Positions 28,549 to 37,587 are shown, counted from the stretch's first letter. The stretch is 64,000 nucleotides of DNA from Candidatus Thermokryptus mobilis (GCF_900070205.1 NZ_FAOO01000001.1:16519-80518), one strand, 5' to 3'. Made by a program: numbers and translations. Notes: a model not told the origin generated them from the letters alone.

Positions 28549-29880
28549 TTACTTCTTCTGTTTTGCTTGCGCATATTGTTTTCTTAACATCTCCGCTTCG
28601 TGTTTTATCTCGGCAAGGTCTTTCTTCATCTCCGCCCACCCATACCAATGCTGATAATCCGGATTCATATGGAACGCACCTTGAAAACTTCTCATCCTGT
28701 GCTCAAGAAACATAACATAGAGCTTTTGCTCTATCGGATGACGAACCTCATAGAACCTCAACAAGTCGGTGTGAAGAGGATAATCTTTTGGACGCTCAAG
28801 TATTCCATCTCTATAAAGCGATTCAACGATCTCAATCGCCTCAGCCATAAGTTTATCTGATTCCTTTATAACTTGGTCTGCTTTTTCAAGTTGTTCCTTC
28901 GCAAAACTTGGGCTGTGACATTGGGAGCAAATTTTTATCATTCTATTTCTCTCCGCTTCCCATTCCTCCGCTGTCAATCTAACGACTTTCCCTGCTTCAA
29001 TGACTTTAATCCTTTCTGTGAAATTCCCTTTCTCATCAAGGACGCCAAGTCCACGCATAATTGTGTTTCTCAACTTCGCCCATTCTGGGTCCTTTTCAGC
29101 AACTCTTAAAGCGAGGAAGCCCCAAGCTGTTTTAACTCCGTGGTCACCATTTGGCATATGGCATGTCTGACAAACGGGAGCTCTTGGTGTTGATGAATCA
29201 GCCTTATACGGTTCTTTATACCACTGACTCAATGGCTTGCTGAAATCCCAATTCTTCCCCTCCGTAAAATAAATTGTCCCATGCTTTGAAGTGCTCCACA
29301 TCTCCCATTGCGGATGGTCAAATCCCATATGACAAGTCATGCACGCCTCGGGTTTTCTGGCTTCAACAGTTGAGAACTTATGCCTTGTATGACAAGCATC
29401 GCATTTCCCCTCATCACGCCCAATTCTATGGCAACCACCGCAACCCTTTTCCCCTTCAATTAAAACGCTTGGTTGATCCTTCGTCGTAGGCATAGCCATC
29501 ATCGCAACCCAAGCCAGAGCATGCTTCCCTCTTTCAAACTCATTCACCTTGTCCTCATGACATTGTGCACAATTCCTCGGTGAAACAAGTCGCCTCACCC
29601 TTTTATCTTCACAACTACTCTTTGACTCGTGTATCTCCTTCACCGCCTCTTTGACAGGGATATGACAATCCGCACATGTGACACCAGCTTCATAATGCTT
29701 GCTCAACTTCCAATCCCTAATCGCACTCGCAGTTATACCCTTTGAAACATGGCAATCAATGCACTCCTGCGCTTGAGCGGTCTTCACCGCTTTTGAAACA
29801 TCAGGATAAAAGACCACAAGAGAAATAACTATTAGAACAGGGACAAAAAGAAAAGCTAACAAATTAATGATATGCTTCAT
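28549..29880 (-). CDS. Octaheme c-type cytochrome, hydroxylamine-oxidoreductase-like
   Basis: The 443-residue protein has an N-terminal membrane helix (about 5-25) and exactly eight CxxCH heme motifs (CIDCH at 40, then CADCH, CAQCH, CGGCH, CDACH, CMTCH, CQTCH, CSQCH). The segment CMTCHMGFDHPQWEMWSTS, the CQTCHMPNGDH motif and a heme-free helical C-terminus (GAFHMNPDYQHWYGWAEM) fit the HAO / Multi-haem_cyto family. Members oxidise hydroxylamine or hydrazine, or in the reductive branch reduce nitrite or hydroxylamine to ammonia. The presence of the cross-linking tyrosine that marks oxidative HAO cannot be decided without an alignment. It has its own promoter and terminator. No NapC/NrfH-type quinol dehydrogenase gene is adjacent. 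Confidence 0.88.
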   Translation of the reverse strand: MKHIINLLAFLFVPVLIVISLVVFYPDVSKAVKTAQAQECIDCHVSKGITASAIRDWKLSKHYEAGVTCADCHIPVKEAVKEIHESKSSCEDKRVRRLVSPRNCAQCHEDKVNEFERGKHALAWVAMMAMPTTKDQPSVLIEGEKGCGGCHRIGRDEGKCDACHTRHKFSTVEARKPEACMTCHMGFDHPQWEMWSTSKHGTIYFTEGKNWDFSKPLSQWYKEPYKADSSTPRAPVCQTCHMPNGDHGVKTAWGFLALRVAEKDPEWAKLRNTIMRGLGVLDEKGNFTERIKVIEAGKVVRLTAEEWEAERNRMIKICSQCHSPSFAKEQLEKADQVIKESDKLMAEAIEIVESLYRDGILERPKDYPLHTDLLRFYEVRHPIEQKLYVMFLEHRMRSFQGAFHMNPDYQHWYGWAEMKKDLAEIKHEAEMLRKQYAQAKQKK

Positions 29881-29915
29881 CAGTGTGCCCTTGATTTTGT
29901 TTTTAAGGCAGAAAA

Positions 29916-29944
29916 AATTTAATAAAAAAAGACAAAATCGTCAA
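29916..29944 (-). promoter_or_regulatory. Promoter of the octaheme cytochrome gene
   Basis: On the minus strand TTGACG (complement of 29939-29944) and TAAATT (complement of 29916-29921) are 17 bases apart, with T continuing after the -10. It is about 36 bases before the ATG. Confidence 0.7.
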
Positions 29945-29984
29945 ATTTTATACGGCACTTTCAATTCCCCCAATTAAATTCAAA

Positions 29985-30647
29985 TTAAGCTCGCAAAATT
30001 TTCCTCTTGAAATTCTCACTTGCCCGTCTTGGGTCATCCGCTTTCATAATCCCGGACACAACAGCAACACCATCAGCCCCGGCTTTCAAAACATCATCAA
30101 CATTTTCAACCGTTATCCCACCGGAAGCAAAAACAGGGATACCTTCACCAAGAATTTCTTTTGCTTTCCCTATCATCTCAAGCGGGACTATCTCGCAGGA
30201 ATCAACAGATGATGAAGGGAAAACTGAACAAAAGGAGATGTAATCCACAGCGTTTTCCCTTGCCCACTCAATTTTCCTGACATCATTGCCGCAGGTAACG
30301 CCGACAATTTTATCAAACCCAATTTTACTTTTAATCTCGGCAATTGACGCTTTCGGTATCTCGTAGCCATCAAGATGAACACCATCAGCATCTACCAATG
30401 CACAAAGCTCCAAATCATTAGCAATTAAAACTGGGACTTCCTTCTTATGCGCTACTTCAATTATTTTTCTGATAATCTCACAAAGCCTCTCAAACTCCAA
30501 CTCCCATTCCTCTCTCTGCGCCCATATTTGAATCACATCAACACCTCCTTCAATCGCCCTCTCAACGATCTCAAGCACCTTCCCTTCACCTAATTTTTTA
30601 ACCGAATTTATATCAACGACGAAGTAAAGACCGCCTTTGATTTTCAT
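29985..30647 (-). CDS. ThiE-like (thiamine-phosphate synthase superfamily) protein
   Basis: This 220-residue TIM-barrel of the ThiE/TenI type has IANDLELCALVDADGVHLDG, GVTCGNDVRKIEWARENAVDY and the phosphate-binding end FASGGITVENVDDVLKAGADGVAVVSGI. ThiE joins the pyrimidine and thiazole halves of thiamine. Several usual ThiE residues differ: VQLR.K is IQIWAQ, and GPvFpTxTK is SVFPSSSVDS. The activity may therefore be altered or shifted. The ATG is preceded by GGAGGTGA, which overlaps the stop of the upstream PurM-fold gene, so the two are coupled. ThiE is the likeliest label, but the active-site changes lower my certainty. Confidence 0.75.
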   Translation of the reverse strand: MKIKGGLYFVVDINSVKKLGEGKVLEIVERAIEGGVDVIQIWAQREEWELEFERLCEIIRKIIEVAHKKEVPVLIANDLELCALVDADGVHLDGYEIPKASIAEIKSKIGFDKIVGVTCGNDVRKIEWARENAVDYISFCSVFPSSSVDSCEIVPLEMIGKAKEILGEGIPVFASGGITVENVDDVLKAGADGVAVVSGIMKADDPRRASENFKRKILRA

Positions 30648-30650
30648 TTT

Positions 30651-31718
30651 TCACCTCCATCCTTTGTTAACAGCATTTATGTAAGCGCTCCAGTAAGGGT
30701 CTGCTTCTGGATAAAAAAACTCACTTCTAGTTCCATCCGGCTCTTCAATCCAAAATCCGTATGTTGCTTCCGTCAAATAGCCAACCTCGGCAGAGTTGAT
30801 ACCATTTTCCTCAAGAAGGTTGATAAGCTCCGTTACTTTTCCTTCCTTCACAGCGATTATCAATGTCCCTTCACTCAAAGAGATATATGGATCAATCTCA
30901 AAAAGTTGACAAATTTTTTCTGTTGTTTCAGAGATGGGAATTTTATCCCTGTAGATGTGAGCACCGCAACCGGAAGCAACAGCCAATTCATAAATCCCTC
31001 CCAAAACACCACCTTCTGTTGCATCGTGCATTGCGGATACACCTTCATCGCGGACACCGACCTTTACAGCGATCAATGCATCGTTTACAACTGAAAACTT
31101 TCTAAAATAACTTTGTGCCTCTTTTAAAAACCCAGAACCGAAATTTTTCTCTATCGTCTCGGGGAAAACACGCGCAAGTATTCCAGTGGTCGCAATTGCT
31201 GTGCCTTTGGTTATAACAATCCTATCACCTGGCCTAGCCATATTTGAAGCAAGATACTTATCAATATCACCAATTGAAATAAATGTCCCTCCTCCGACGA
31301 TCGTGTAATCTATACCGAAAAATTTCCCTGTGTGCCCAGCAACAATCGCAATTCCGAGTTTCTCACATTCACGGTGGAAAGCATCCCAATAAATTTCAAA
31401 TTCTTCCTTTGTTATCTGCGGTGGTAAATTGAAATCAAGCACAGCATACATCGGCGGGATACCACTCGTTGCAAGATCGGACGCAAGAAGATGAACCGTA
31501 AGCCAAGCTGAATCCTCAAACCCAAGCACAGGAATTATGGAAAGAGGGTCCGTCGTTAAAATCATAACCTGTCGTTCATTCACCTTTATCACCGCATTGT
31601 CACAACCATATGCTGGACCAACTAAGACTTCCTCTCTTCTTGCACCAAGTTTTGGATATATGACATTGTCAAAGAAAATCTTCCCGACCTTCCCAAATTT
31701 TGGAAAATCCACCTGCAT
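30651..31718 (-). CDS. AIR-synthase-related (PurM/HypE/ThiL-fold) protein
   Basis: The 355-residue PurM-superfamily protein has the N-terminal strand block VGPAYGCDNAVIKVNERQVM with TTDPLSIIPVLG, WLTVHLLASDLATSGIPPMYA, and the C-terminal domain segment HDATEGGVLGGIYELA. Members include HypE, PurM, SelD and ThiL, all ATP users. This clade is usually left as AIR-synthase-related. The usual GDDAAV motif is GCDNAV here. Coupling to a ThiE-like gene 3 bases downstream suggests a thiamine-related kinase (ThiL-like) role, but that is an inference. It sits 16 bases downstream of the methyltransferase gene. Confidence 0.8.
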   Translation of the reverse strand: MQVDFPKFGKVGKIFFDNVIYPKLGARREEVLVGPAYGCDNAVIKVNERQVMILTTDPLSIIPVLGFEDSAWLTVHLLASDLATSGIPPMYAVLDFNLPPQITKEEFEIYWDAFHRECEKLGIAIVAGHTGKFFGIDYTIVGGGTFISIGDIDKYLASNMARPGDRIVITKGTAIATTGILARVFPETIEKNFGSGFLKEAQSYFRKFSVVNDALIAVKVGVRDEGVSAMHDATEGGVLGGIYELAVASGCGAHIYRDKIPISETTEKICQLFEIDPYISLSEGTLIIAVKEGKVTELINLLEENGINSAEVGYLTEATYGFWIEEPDGTRSEFFYPEADPYWSAYINAVNKGWR

Positions 31719-31734
31719 CTTTCACTCAAATTTT

Positions 31735-32412
31735 TTATTTAAACTTAACACCAATGCCAAGAAAAGAACCTCCAAATGGAATTTTAACAAGCCCTTTTAT
31801 CCCGAAAATCTTCGGAAAAACAGCACATCGCCAATCAAGAAATTCAAAATTTTTACCCTTTAGCGCATTGGATAATTCTCGTTTTATCTCAGGTAAAGAG
31901 TAAAACCTTGCATTGTAATAGTATGGATTTTTACCAAGTTTCACCTGAATTATCCTCCTTATCGTCGGCAAACTCCACTTGTTCATCAAACCAATAACTA
32001 TACCTTTTCTCGCAACCCTTTCAGCTTCCCTGAAAACTTGTGAAAGGTCCTTCATATATTCAAGACAAGCGACATATAAAACGACATCAAAGGATTTATC
32101 TTCAAACGGTAAACTCTCAGCACTTGCGTTTACGAAATTGCCCTCTTTCCATAATTCTCTCGCAACGCTTAACATCACTGGTGAAATATCTGCACCGACT
32201 ACTTTATACCCAAGTGAGTGAAGCCACCTCGTAAAATGCCCCGTCCCGCAACCCACCTCAAGCACTTCCCTTACATCATCTATTTGATCAATTAAAAACT
32301 TCAACAACTTTTTCTCTTGAATGTCTGCTTCCTTATACTTCCCCTCATAGAACGATTCATAAACTTTCGCTATCTCCGGGTTGAAATACCACGGTGTGAA
32401 TTCTTTTCCCAT
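31735..32412 (-). CDS. Class I SAM-dependent methyltransferase
   Basis: This 225-residue Methyltransf_11-type protein has motif I EVGCGTGHFTRWLHSLG near residues 56-72, GADISPVML, an ASAESLPFEDKSFDVVLYVA motif IV/V segment, and EAERVARKGIVIGLM. The substrate is unknown; small-molecule or quinone-like substrates are typical. It is inside the long minus-strand run, 33 bases after the pseudouridine synthase gene and 16 before the PurM-fold gene, so it may simply be co-transcribed. Confidence 0.88.
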   Translation of the reverse strand: MGKEFTPWYFNPEIAKVYESFYEGKYKEADIQEKKLLKFLIDQIDDVREVLEVGCGTGHFTRWLHSLGYKVVGADISPVMLSVARELWKEGNFVNASAESLPFEDKSFDVVLYVACLEYMKDLSQVFREAERVARKGIVIGLMNKWSLPTIRRIIQVKLGKNPYYYNARFYSLPEIKRELSNALKGKNFEFLDWRCAVFPKIFGIKGLVKIPFGGSFLGIGVKFK

Positions 32413-32445
32413 AGAAAATTGACGATTTTGTTTTAACTTGGCAAA

Positions 32446-33210
32446 TTAAGTTTCAACTTTGCTGTGTTTCCTCAACTGTCTGATTAAACTCTCAAAATCC
32501 TTCGGCAATTTCGCCTCAAACTCAACATATTCCTTTTTTCTGAAATGGAAGAAACCTAGCTTCAAAGCATGAAGCGTCAATCTGTTCATCAAAGGTCTCT
32601 CCGTCTCGTTTTCCTTAACTTTGTATTTCTTCTTTATCTCCGAGAGGAAAATTTCCTCTCTACCTCCATAAACCGAGTCAATGGCGAGAGGGTGCCCTAT
32701 CGCTTTAAAATGAACCCGTATTTGATGCATCCTTCCAGTTAAAGGACGAACTTCAACAAGTGAATAATTTTCAAACTCTTCTAAAACACGATATTCAGTG
32801 ATTGACCTTTTCCCATTTTCATAATCAACTTTCATCGTCCCGGGAACCTTTTCATTTTCAGACAAAGGCAAATCAATTCTGCCCTCTTTATTTCTCAAAT
32901 GCCCGGTTATCAAAGCGAGATAAACTTTATTGACATCGTGTTCTTCAAATTTCTCGCTCAAATTTGCGTGCGCTTCTTCATTTTTGGCAAAACAAATAAC
33001 ACCGCTTGTCTCTTTATCAAGCCGATGTACAACAAAAATTTTCCCATATTTCTCGCTCAAAATATCGTAAAGATTTGGAATCGCTCTGCTAAACCTATCC
33101 GGGATGGTTAAAACGCCAGCTGGCTTGTTTAAAACAACGATATCCTCGTCTTCGTAGATTATTTCAATTTCGGGGGAAAATTCAGTTGTCTTCATTTTTT
33201 CCAGCATCAA
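32446..33210 (-). CDS. RluA-family pseudouridine synthase
   Basis: The enzyme isomerises uridine to pseudouridine in rRNA or tRNA. The 254-residue protein has the RluA motif VVHRLDKETSGVICFAKN with catalytic Asp65, the RPLTGRMHQIRVHFKAIGHP block and the LHALKLGF segment. There is no S4 domain at the N-terminus, so it is the short form like RluA/TruC. Translation could begin at the first Met or at the internal Met of MKTTEF five codons later; this does not affect the domain. The target position cannot be predicted. Confidence 0.92.
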   Translation of the reverse strand: MMLEKMKTTEFSPEIEIIYEDEDIVVLNKPAGVLTIPDRFSRAIPNLYDILSEKYGKIFVVHRLDKETSGVICFAKNEEAHANLSEKFEEHDVNKVYLALITGHLRNKEGRIDLPLSENEKVPGTMKVDYENGKRSITEYRVLEEFENYSLVEVRPLTGRMHQIRVHFKAIGHPLAIDSVYGGREEIFLSEIKKKYKVKENETERPLMNRLTLHALKLGFFHFRKKEYVEFEAKLPKDFESLIRQLRKHSKVET

Positions 33211-33231
33211 AATTTTTGGCGAGATTTAAAC

Positions 33232-33849
33232 TCAAAAATTAAAGGATAGATAAGCATTAAAACCTTCCCGAGTTGGAAGTACGCCAAGTTTTAAATTTGA
33301 TTTTTTGGCTAAAACGAAAGCATCAATGGCACTTGCAAAATGATTTGAAATTACAAAGACAAGGGCAAACTTAGCATAGTATCTCATTGCGCGACTTTTA
33401 GTTCTAATGTCTTTATATCTTTGCCTTGACCCATCTGTATCCCACCACCAGAAAAATTTCTCCGGGTCATAAAGTTTATCGTAATTCCTATCCCTTCCCT
33501 TTCTTTGATTGAAATCATAAACGCTTCTGTAATTTTCAATATTTGCGAAGAAATCATCATCTTTCCCGGTCTTGTCAATCCCAGCGCGAGCAACCGCAAA
33601 ATTTATAGCGTCTTCATTGAGCCATCTCCCATATTCATTTAGCCCAAAATAAACAAGCCAAAGCGAAACCTCCGAAGCAAGAAAATATCGCCCGATATCA
33701 AATCTTTTCAAATACGCCTGTCCAAGCCCTGGGAAAACAAGCGAAAGCCCAAAAGCAACAGCAGGGGATTTCTTATCTGAATTGAGCTTATCTAAATCTC
33801 CCGAAATGACAATGTCAAATGCCAGAAGTAATAAGATTAATTTTTTCAT
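33232..33849 (-). CDS. DUF5683-type membrane/envelope protein
   Basis: The 205-residue protein starts with a signal-like segment (MKKLILLLLAFDIVISGD). It then has the family block SPAVAFGLSLVFPGLGQAYL (small residues, PGLGQ-Y) followed by membrane segments, and ends in YAKFALVFVISNHFASAIDA. This matches the DUF5683 group common in Bacteroidota and relatives, whose role is not known. It lies between ruvA (10 bases upstream) and the RluA gene (21 bases downstream). Confidence 0.7.
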   Translation of the reverse strand: MKKLILLLLAFDIVISGDLDKLNSDKKSPAVAFGLSLVFPGLGQAYLKRFDIGRYFLASEVSLWLVYFGLNEYGRWLNEDAINFAVARAGIDKTGKDDDFFANIENYRSVYDFNQRKGRDRNYDKLYDPEKFFWWWDTDGSRQRYKDIRTKSRAMRYYAKFALVFVISNHFASAIDAFVLAKKSNLKLGVLPTREGFNAYLSFNF

Positions 33850-33859
33850 CGCAATAATT

Positions 33860-34468
33860 TTACCTTGATGTTATATGCCTTAATGCTTGTTTGACAAGCT
33901 CTTCAACGGTGAACTCTTTTTTCTCGTTTTCCCTTAACACGGTTCTTATCGCTTTTTCAGCGGACTGCCTTGAAAATCCAAGTGAAAGAAGCGCAAGCAA
34001 AGCCTCATTTCTGACTTCAACTTGATCGCTTGAAATGAATTCAAGTGGCTTTCCTGCAAATTCAATTTTAGCGATTTTATCGCGAAGTTCAACTATGACC
34101 CTTTCAGCTGTCTTTTTCCCGACACCTGGGATTGAGACAAGCGATGAGACATCACCGTGAATTATTGAATTCTTCAACTCCTCCACACTCATCCCCGACA
34201 TTATCGTCTGCGCCATCTTCGGACCTATCCCCGAGACAGAGATCAACAACTTAAAAAAATCCCTCTCCTCAATACTTGAAAATCCATAAAGGTAAATTTC
34301 TTCTTCACGAACGATTAAATAAATGTAAAGTTTTACATTTGCTCCAACATCTCCAAGTTTTTCATAAACCGTCACAGGTATATTTACAAGGTAGTGAATT
34401 CCACCGACATCAACGACAACTTCAACTGGCGATTTACTTACAATTTTTCCTTCAAGCGCAAATATCAC
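33860..34468 (-). CDS. ruvA: Holliday junction branch-migration protein RuvA
   Basis: RuvA binds four-way junctions and loads RuvB. The 202-residue protein has the OB fold (MIFALEGKIVSKSPVEVVVD), the helix-hairpin-helix pair (FFKLLISVSGIGPKMAQTI and LVSIPGVGKKTAERVIVEL), and the C-terminal domain III (EALLALLSLGFSRQSAEKAI). It starts at GTG, which overlaps the ruvC stop by 4 bases (GTGA). ruvB is not in the window. Confidence 0.97.
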   Translation of the reverse strand: MIFALEGKIVSKSPVEVVVDVGGIHYLVNIPVTVYEKLGDVGANVKLYIYLIVREEEIYLYGFSSIEERDFFKLLISVSGIGPKMAQTIMSGMSVEELKNSIIHGDVSSLVSIPGVGKKTAERVIVELRDKIAKIEFAGKPLEFISSDQVEVRNEALLALLSLGFSRQSAEKAIRTVLRENEKKEFTVEELVKQALRHITSR

Positions 34469-35058
34469 TTTTTCTTTCTTCTTGATTTTAAATCAATCTC
34501 ACCCTCAGCTAGCTCGGGATGTGCTTTCAGAAATGCTTTCCAATCCCTAAATCTCGCTTTATTCGGGACAAAGGTCTTATTTACATGACAAATAGCAACT
34601 GCGAGAGCATCTGAGACATCGTAAAATTCGGGGAAATTCTTAAGTCCAAGAATTGCCTTCACCATAAATTGGACTTGTTCCTTTGTGGCGTTTCCCCTGC
34701 CAACGACCGCCTTTTTAATCTCACGGGGTGTATATTCAAAAACCGATATGCCGGAATTAACGGCCGAAAGTATAACAACACCGCGAACATGACCAATTTT
34801 ATAAGCCGATTGAAAATTTTTCCCATAAAAAGCTGTCTCAATAGCAAGGTCCGTCGGGCGATGCTGATTTATTATCTGAACCAATTCATCATAAATTTTC
34901 TTCAAGCGAATATTAAAATGCTCTCTATCATCAACTTTTATCACGCCATAATCAACAGGGATAAGTTCAGTTCTATCAAGCTTTCCATCTTTCTCAAGAA
35001 CCTTAATTATGCCATAGCCAGTGATGTTGCTTCCGGGGTCAACCCCAAGAATTATCAT
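34465..35058 (-). CDS. ruvC: Crossover junction endodeoxyribonuclease RuvC
   Basis: RuvC resolves Holliday junctions by symmetric nicking. The 197-residue RNase-H-like fold shows the catalytic Asp7 (GVDPGSNITGYG), the glutamate in LAIETAFYGKN, the VVGRGNATKEQV loop and the final acidic pair in DVSDALAVAICH. The C-terminal tail (residues about 165-197) is longer and more basic than E. coli RuvC and ends in KSRRKKK. It overlaps ruvA and follows yebC by 25 bases, the common yebC-ruvC-ruvA order. Confidence 0.97.
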   Translation of the reverse strand: MIILGVDPGSNITGYGIIKVLEKDGKLDRTELIPVDYGVIKVDDREHFNIRLKKIYDELVQIINQHRPTDLAIETAFYGKNFQSAYKIGHVRGVVILSAVNSGISVFEYTPREIKKAVVGRGNATKEQVQFMVKAILGLKNFPEFYDVSDALAVAICHVNKTFVPNKARFRDWKAFLKAHPELAEGEIDLKSRRKKK

Positions 35059-35083
35059 TGTTTAAAAATCACCTCTAAAATTT

Positions 35084-35842
35084 TTATCCGCCCATTTGCT
35101 TGCTGTATTCAGCAAGGACGCTGTCGTCAATTTCAAAATTAGCATACACATTTTGCACATCGTCGTGATCTTCAAGCGCCTCAAGGAGTTTCAATAAAAG
35201 TTGCGCATCTTTGCCTTCAACCTTAACGGTGGTCTTAGGTATCATCCTGACCTTTGCGTCATCAATTTTAATGTTGTTTTTCTCAAGCGCCTCACGAACC
35301 GCTTCAAGATTTTCCGGAGCCGTCAAAACTTCAAAAAATGTATCGTATGCCTTCAAATCCTCAGCACCAGCATCAAGTATTATAGCAAGTATGGTATCCT
35401 CGTCATATTCCTTTGGGATTTGAATGACACCTTTTCTTTCAAAAATCCAAGCAACGGAGCCAGCTTCCCCAAGGCTACCGTTGTGCCTGTTCAGGATATT
35501 TCTAATCTCAGCAACCGTTCTATTCTTATTATCCGTCGTTGACTCAATGTAGAGCGCAACCCCACCCGGACCATATCCCTCATACACAACTTCTTCATAA
35601 AACACCCCAGGAAGTTCACCCGTTCCTCTTTTAATCGCCCTTTCAATATTTTCCCAAGGCATGTTAGCTGCCTTTGCGTTTTGAATCGCAAGTCGTAATC
35701 TCGGGTTCGTATCAGGGTTACCACCACCTTGTTTTGCAGCAACAGTTATCTCCTTGATAAGTTTCGTGAAAATCTTTCCTTTTTTCGCATCAACAACTGC
35801 TTTCTTATGCCTTATTTGATGCCACTTTGAATGACCTGACAT
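35084..35842 (-). CDS. yebC: YebC/PmpR family protein (TACO1-like)
   Basis: In this 252-residue protein, the N-terminal MSGHSKWHQIRHKKAVVDAKK and the GGNPDTNPRLRLAIQNAKAA motif are family signatures, and NVYANFEIDD lies near the C-terminus. Homologues have been described as transcription regulators and, in more recent work, as helpers for ribosomes stalled on proline or difficult motifs; mitochondrial TACO1 has a similar translational role. It sits between recJ (17 bases upstream) and ruvC. Confidence 0.95.
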   Translation of the reverse strand: MSGHSKWHQIRHKKAVVDAKKGKIFTKLIKEITVAAKQGGGNPDTNPRLRLAIQNAKAANMPWENIERAIKRGTGELPGVFYEEVVYEGYGPGGVALYIESTTDNKNRTVAEIRNILNRHNGSLGEAGSVAWIFERKGVIQIPKEYDEDTILAIILDAGAEDLKAYDTFFEVLTAPENLEAVREALEKNNIKIDDAKVRMIPKTTVKVEGKDAQLLLKLLEALEDHDDVQNVYANFEIDDSVLAEYSKQMGG

Positions 35843-35859
35843 AAACTTACACCTCCCTT

Positions 35860-37560
35860 TTACTTTAAATCTTTAATTTTAAACTGGACAACAGGTTGAC
35901 CATTCCAATTCCCCTCATCAAAACTGAAAACGATACTAACCTTATCAGCAACACCGACGCTCTGATAAAGTTCTCCAAGACCATAGCCAATGGCGTCAAT
36001 TGTTATGCCGTCAACTTTAATTTTAAATTTTAAATGATTATTTCCAAAATTTTTCACATCAAATATCTTTGCCTCCGGCGATAGAAAAACCGGTTCATAA
36101 TTTCCTGGACCAAATGGTTCAAATTTTTTCAGCAACATAAAATAATCAACTATTGAATTTGCTACTTCCCGTAAATCAACAACCGCATCTATAGTTACCT
36201 CTCTTACAAGCATATCCTCCGTGAGTTCATCATCAGCGAACTTATTTATAGCGATTTTAAATTCATCAAGTTTTTCTCTTTGCAAAACCATACCTGCAGC
36301 ATGTTTATGCCCACCGAATTGCAAAAGTGTATTCTCGCAATGTCTCAATGCCCTATAAATATCAAATCCCGGTATGCTTCTTGCTGAACCTTTAAGCACA
36401 CCGTCGGACGATGTCAAAAGGATCGCAGGTCTATGATACTTTTCAACTATCTTTGACGCTACTATTCCAATCACTCCTTGATGCCACTCCTCATTGAAAA
36501 GGACGAGGACTTTATCCTTTTTATGCAATTGGTAACTCTCAATAAATTCAACCGCTTCATCAAATGCCTTTCTATCAAGCGATTGCCTTCTTTCATTTTC
36601 CCTGTGAAGTTCATCAGCCCACTTTGAAGCGTCTTTATAATCACTGCTTATCAAAAACTCAACAGCCCTTGTTGCATCCCCAAGTCGCCCTACCGCATTT
36701 ATCCTCGGTCCAATTACAAAACCAATATGCCAAGTGTTAATTTTTTTATTCCTTAATCCAGCTCTTTCAAGCAAAGCTAGAAAAGAGACGCGCGGATTTG
36801 ATGAATTTAGGAGTTCAAGCCCATACTTGACAAGAATTCTATTCTCATCAACAAGCGGAACGACATCAGCTGCAGAAGCTATAGCGACATAATCAAGATA
36901 CTGAATTGGGTTTATCTCAACATTTAATTTTTCACATATCGCTTGAACTAACTTGAACGCAACCCCACAGCCGGATAAATACTTGAACGGGTAATTACAA
37001 GTCGCCTTCAAAGGGTCAAGAACAGCATAAGCATTTGGAATTTTTTCCCCCGGTTCGTGATGGTCACAGATTATAACATCAATACCAAATTTTTTCGCAT
37101 ACTCTACCTCATTTATAGCAGTGATACCACAATCAACCGCTATCATAGTTGAAACACCTTTTTCCTTTGCCCTTTCAATTCCCCTTAGAGAAATCCCATA
37201 ACCTTCTTTAAATCTATCCGGGATGTAAACCTCAACATCTGCTCCTAGCTCTTTCAAAAACAGATAAAGCATAGATGCCCCGGTTGTCCCATCAACATCG
37301 TAATCGCCGTAAACTAAAATTTTTTCTTTATTCAAAATCGCTTTGCTGATTCTATCAACCGCCTTTTCCATGTCCTCCATAAGAAAAGGGTCATAGAGAT
37401 CATCCAAACTTGGATTAAAAAACTTTTCAAGTTTTTTCCTTGTGTCAATTCCCCTTGCCACAAGAACCTTTGCTATCGGGATTGGCAAACTTGCCTCGGT
37501 TGCCAAATTTTTGACTTTTTCAATGTCCTTAACTTCAATTATTCTCCATTTATTCCGCAA
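35860..37560 (-). CDS. recJ: Single-stranded-DNA-specific exonuclease RecJ
   Basis: RecJ degrades 5'-ended single strands in recombination and repair. The 566-residue protein has the DHH phosphoesterase motifs (VYGDYDVDGTTGASMLYLF near residue 85, VDCGITA, ICDHHEPGE), the DHHA1 motif (LLQFGGHKHAAGMVLQ), and a C-terminal OB-fold (PVFLSPEAKIFDVKNFG). It follows rnpB by 27 bases. It precedes yebC-ruvC-ruvA, which makes this stretch a recombination-repair cluster. Confidence 0.95.
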   Translation of the reverse strand: MRNKWRIIEVKDIEKVKNLATEASLPIPIAKVLVARGIDTRKKLEKFFNPSLDDLYDPFLMEDMEKAVDRISKAILNKEKILVYGDYDVDGTTGASMLYLFLKELGADVEVYIPDRFKEGYGISLRGIERAKEKGVSTMIAVDCGITAINEVEYAKKFGIDVIICDHHEPGEKIPNAYAVLDPLKATCNYPFKYLSGCGVAFKLVQAICEKLNVEINPIQYLDYVAIASAADVVPLVDENRILVKYGLELLNSSNPRVSFLALLERAGLRNKKINTWHIGFVIGPRINAVGRLGDATRAVEFLISSDYKDASKWADELHRENERRQSLDRKAFDEAVEFIESYQLHKKDKVLVLFNEEWHQGVIGIVASKIVEKYHRPAILLTSSDGVLKGSARSIPGFDIYRALRHCENTLLQFGGHKHAAGMVLQREKLDEFKIAINKFADDELTEDMLVREVTIDAVVDLREVANSIVDYFMLLKKFEPFGPGNYEPVFLSPEAKIFDVKNFGNNHLKFKIKVDGITIDAIGYGLGELYQSVGVADKVSIVFSFDEGNWNGQPVVQFKIKDLK

Positions 37561-37587
37561 ATCAATAACCCAATTTATTTTAAATTT

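Noticed and set aside
30648-31760. Possible TPP riboswitch before the ThiE-like/PurM-fold pair
   Set aside because: Only 16 bases separate the PurM-fold gene from the upstream methyltransferase gene, which leaves no room for a THI element.
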